In this document: positions 62,559-64,000 of the stretch, one piece after another | Position numbering within the stretch: position 1 is the stretch's first letter | Layout of the letters: each line of letters starts with the position of its first letter | Assembly (NCBI RefSeq): GCF_019733355.1 | Contig: NZ_JAIHLQ010000004.1 | Coordinates: 62,001-126,000, forward strand | Origin: Pseudomonas baetica | Lineage (GTDB): Bacteria; Pseudomonadota; Gammaproteobacteria; Pseudomonadales; Pseudomonadaceae | Length of the DNA: 64,000 nucleotides | Reading direction: 5' to 3' | Program-made: the position numbers and the translations under genes | The notes under the pieces: generated by a model | Told to the model about the DNA's origin: nothing | Seen by the model: only the letters and a program-made list of their open reading frames with translations | Databases searched by the model: none

Positions 62559-64000
62559 TCACCCAGAGGACTGGGCAGTCTTGACCGCTTGCTCTTCCCG
62601 CGCGGGTCTATAACGTTCCCACCCTGCACGATCGCTTCGCCAAGGAGAGTCAACAAGCGTGTTGTTTCGATAGAACAACACTTTATCTGCAAGTTTTTCG
62701 CGGTTTCTGAAGAGATAACGCAACTCCGATGAGGTTGCGGAGGGTCGCGTCTTCATCACGACTTGATCCATATCCAGTTCATCCAGCATGAAGTGAATGA
62801 CGTCAGTGCTTTCAGAATTCAGTAGGGTTGCCAGTCCGGCTTTACTGGCTCGACTGATCAGCTTGTGAGGAAACTTGTCGTCTGCATCAAGGTACTTTTC
62901 AAACGTTTTGCGTACCGAGTAGCGACCGCCAGCCAGTTCAGTGGCATAGCGCTCTGAAAAACGCCTGTTAGCGGCCGTGGACTTCCAACCCGAATACCTG
63001 TTTCTTATTTTCTGGTAATAGGCCTCTTCCCTCATGAACACCAATTGCGCAATGGATGAGTACTGCCCTTCCCAGAATGTCGGTCGACTACCGGTGTTAC
63101 CTGCCGGCAGGACGGGGTTCATGAATCGGCTTGCGTCACGAATAGAGCTGTAGCTTTGGCGCCTGACATCCAAGTCATTTTCCAGTTCAGCAATATCATC
63201 ACCATTCAAATATTTTGCGAGGTAGTCTCCGCGATTGCTCAACACCGCCCACCAACCCAAATAGCCTTTTTCAAGGACCTTCGCCAAGCCGAAAATCAAG
63301 TCGCCCTGCTCAGGTTTGAACAAATCCTTGAAGTTGCTTTGTCTGCCGTCGCCATCCGTCAAACTCATGGGCCTGTTTCGGACCATGCCATATAAATTCA
63401 GACCATCGGCTGCGCCTGCCGGGTCAGGGTTCAACCACCGCTGCCATTCGGGTAAGTAGTAACGCAATCCATAGTAGTAAAACCCTGTCGCATCTCGCTC
63501 CTTGCCCGAATACCTGATCGTTTTATAACTGACCTGAACCGCATCGCCATCCGTCCATGCGGTGCCACCAAACGGGTAATAACATTCCCGGGTGATAACG
63601 CTGGCATCCTGATCCAGCTCCAGCGTGCTTGAACCCAGATGATCGCTCAGGCTGTAGCGCTGTTGATTGTTGGCAATGTCCTGCGGCCGACCTGCCTCCC
63701 AGTGCAATACCCGCACACTGGCGCGCCCGGTCTGGACGTCAATCACATGCAGTACTTCCCGCGTGCCGCTGTGGGTACGGATTTCCAGGCCTGGCAGATA
63801 ACGGGTTTCGATGAGGTTGGTTTGCGCACGGGTTTGCAGCGAGCGGATCTTGCGCACACGCCTGCCATCGGCCCCGTAGACGTAGCACTCACTGTCCGCA
63901 GGCCCTTCGACGCGTTCGACAGGTCGCACCTCGCTCAGTTGATTGCGTAGATCCCAACTCAACAAACACCCGGGCTGCAGGCACCGCAAATTGCCATTGG
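62559..64000 (-). CDS. RHS/TccC-like polymorphic toxin (5' part outside window)
   Basis: About 480 residues are visible, running in from the right edge (NGNLRCLQPGC, then CLLSWDLRNQL). The RHS core is clear: VYGADGRRVRKI, SLSDHLGSSTLELDQ, ECYYPFGGTAW, RYSGKERDATGFYYYGLRYY, and the core-ending DPAGAADGLNLYGMVRN. After DGDGRQSNF comes a C-terminal domain of about 270 residues I cannot assign. It has STDVIHFMLDELDMDQVV and TSSELRYLFRNREKLADKVL. RHS/TccC proteins encapsulate and release such C-termini as toxins. The toxin domain seems lower in GC than the alginate genes. No immunity gene lies downstream within the 27 bases before the alginate terminator. Confidence 0.85.
   Translation of the reverse strand, partial: NGNLRCLQPGCLLSWDLRNQLSEVRPVERVEGPADSECYVYGADGRRVRKIRSLQTRAQTNLIETRYLPGLEIRTHSGTREVLHVIDVQTGRASVRVLHWEAGRPQDIANNQQRYSLSDHLGSSTLELDQDASVITRECYYPFGGTAWTDGDAVQVSYKTIRYSGKERDATGFYYYGLRYYLPEWQRWLNPDPAGAADGLNLYGMVRNRPMSLTDGDGRQSNFKDLFKPEQGDLIFGLAKVLEKGYLGWWAVLSNRGDYLAKYLNGDDIAELENDLDVRRQSYSSIRDASRFMNPVLPAGNTGSRPTFWEGQYSSIAQLVFMREEAYYQKIRNRYSGWKSTAANRRFSERYATELAGGRYSVRKTFEKYLDADDKFPHKLISRASKAGLATLLNSESTDVIHFMLDELDMDQVVMKTRPSATSSELRYLFRNREKLADKVLFYRNNTLVDSPWRSDRAGWERYRPAREEQAVKTAQSSG

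Overview
The window looks like a chromosome segment of a Pseudomonas of the P. fluorescens group. Four things support this: the protein families and operon orders are typical of Pseudomonas, the coding GC is high, intergenic regions carry many REP/REPIN inverted repeats of the 'GTGGGAGC..GCTCGCG' type, and there is a complete algD-alg8-44-KEGXLIJF-algA alginate operon. Names rest on recognised motifs and remembered homologues; no database search was run. I saw no rRNA, tRNA, CRISPR array, insertion sequence or prophage.

Layout. 1-12.1 kb is core housekeeping, mostly on the minus strand: a partial NIF3/YqfO-like gene, purL, mltF (plus strand), then pdxJ, recO, era, rnc, lepB and lepA. A decayed stub sits between lepB and rnc. 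12.2-23.7 kb holds the LPS export pair lptG/lptF, diverging from pepA-holC-orf-valS, then rlmF, an HU-family gene (hupN-like), ndpA/yejK and a glutaredoxin-like gene. 23.7-28.6 kb is accessory: a glutathione transferase, a GIY-YIG protein, an NTF2-like protein, an MFS exporter with a FadR-type regulator, and an mqsR-mqsA toxin-antitoxin pair with its own palindromic operator.

28.6-39.5 kb is amino-acid metabolism: the aapJQMP ABC importer, a carboxylesterase, rhlB, and a dauB-dauA-dauR plus binding-protein cluster for D-arginine/D-amino-acid use. A similar palindromic site lies upstream of both dauB and the binding-protein gene. 39.7-45.1 kb carries moaCDE, a PIN-PhoH ATPase, a polysaccharide-deacetylase-like secreted protein and yaaA. 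An 811-bp AT-richer leader rich in repeats and hairpins precedes algD. The alginate operon runs from 45.9 to 62.5 kb: AlgD and AlgA supply GDP-mannuronate, Alg8/Alg44 polymerise under c-di-GMP control, AlgK/E/G/X/L form the periplasmic and outer-membrane machine, and AlgI/J/F/X acetylate. The window ends in the 3' part of an RHS/TccC-like polymorphic toxin gene.

Most notable points. (1) A perfect 102-bp REPIN (34 codons) lies in frame inside the 5' end of algK, in the signal-peptide region. (2) The mqsR frame lacks a normal start because the operator palindrome lies where its N-terminus should be. (3) Matched dau operators. (4) Two more REPINs and a 15-bp perfect hairpin split the alginate operon. 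(5) An RHS toxin C-terminus I cannot name, with no immunity gene on its 3' side. (6) An apparently leaderless mltF. (7) Remnants of a lost gene between lepB and rnc.
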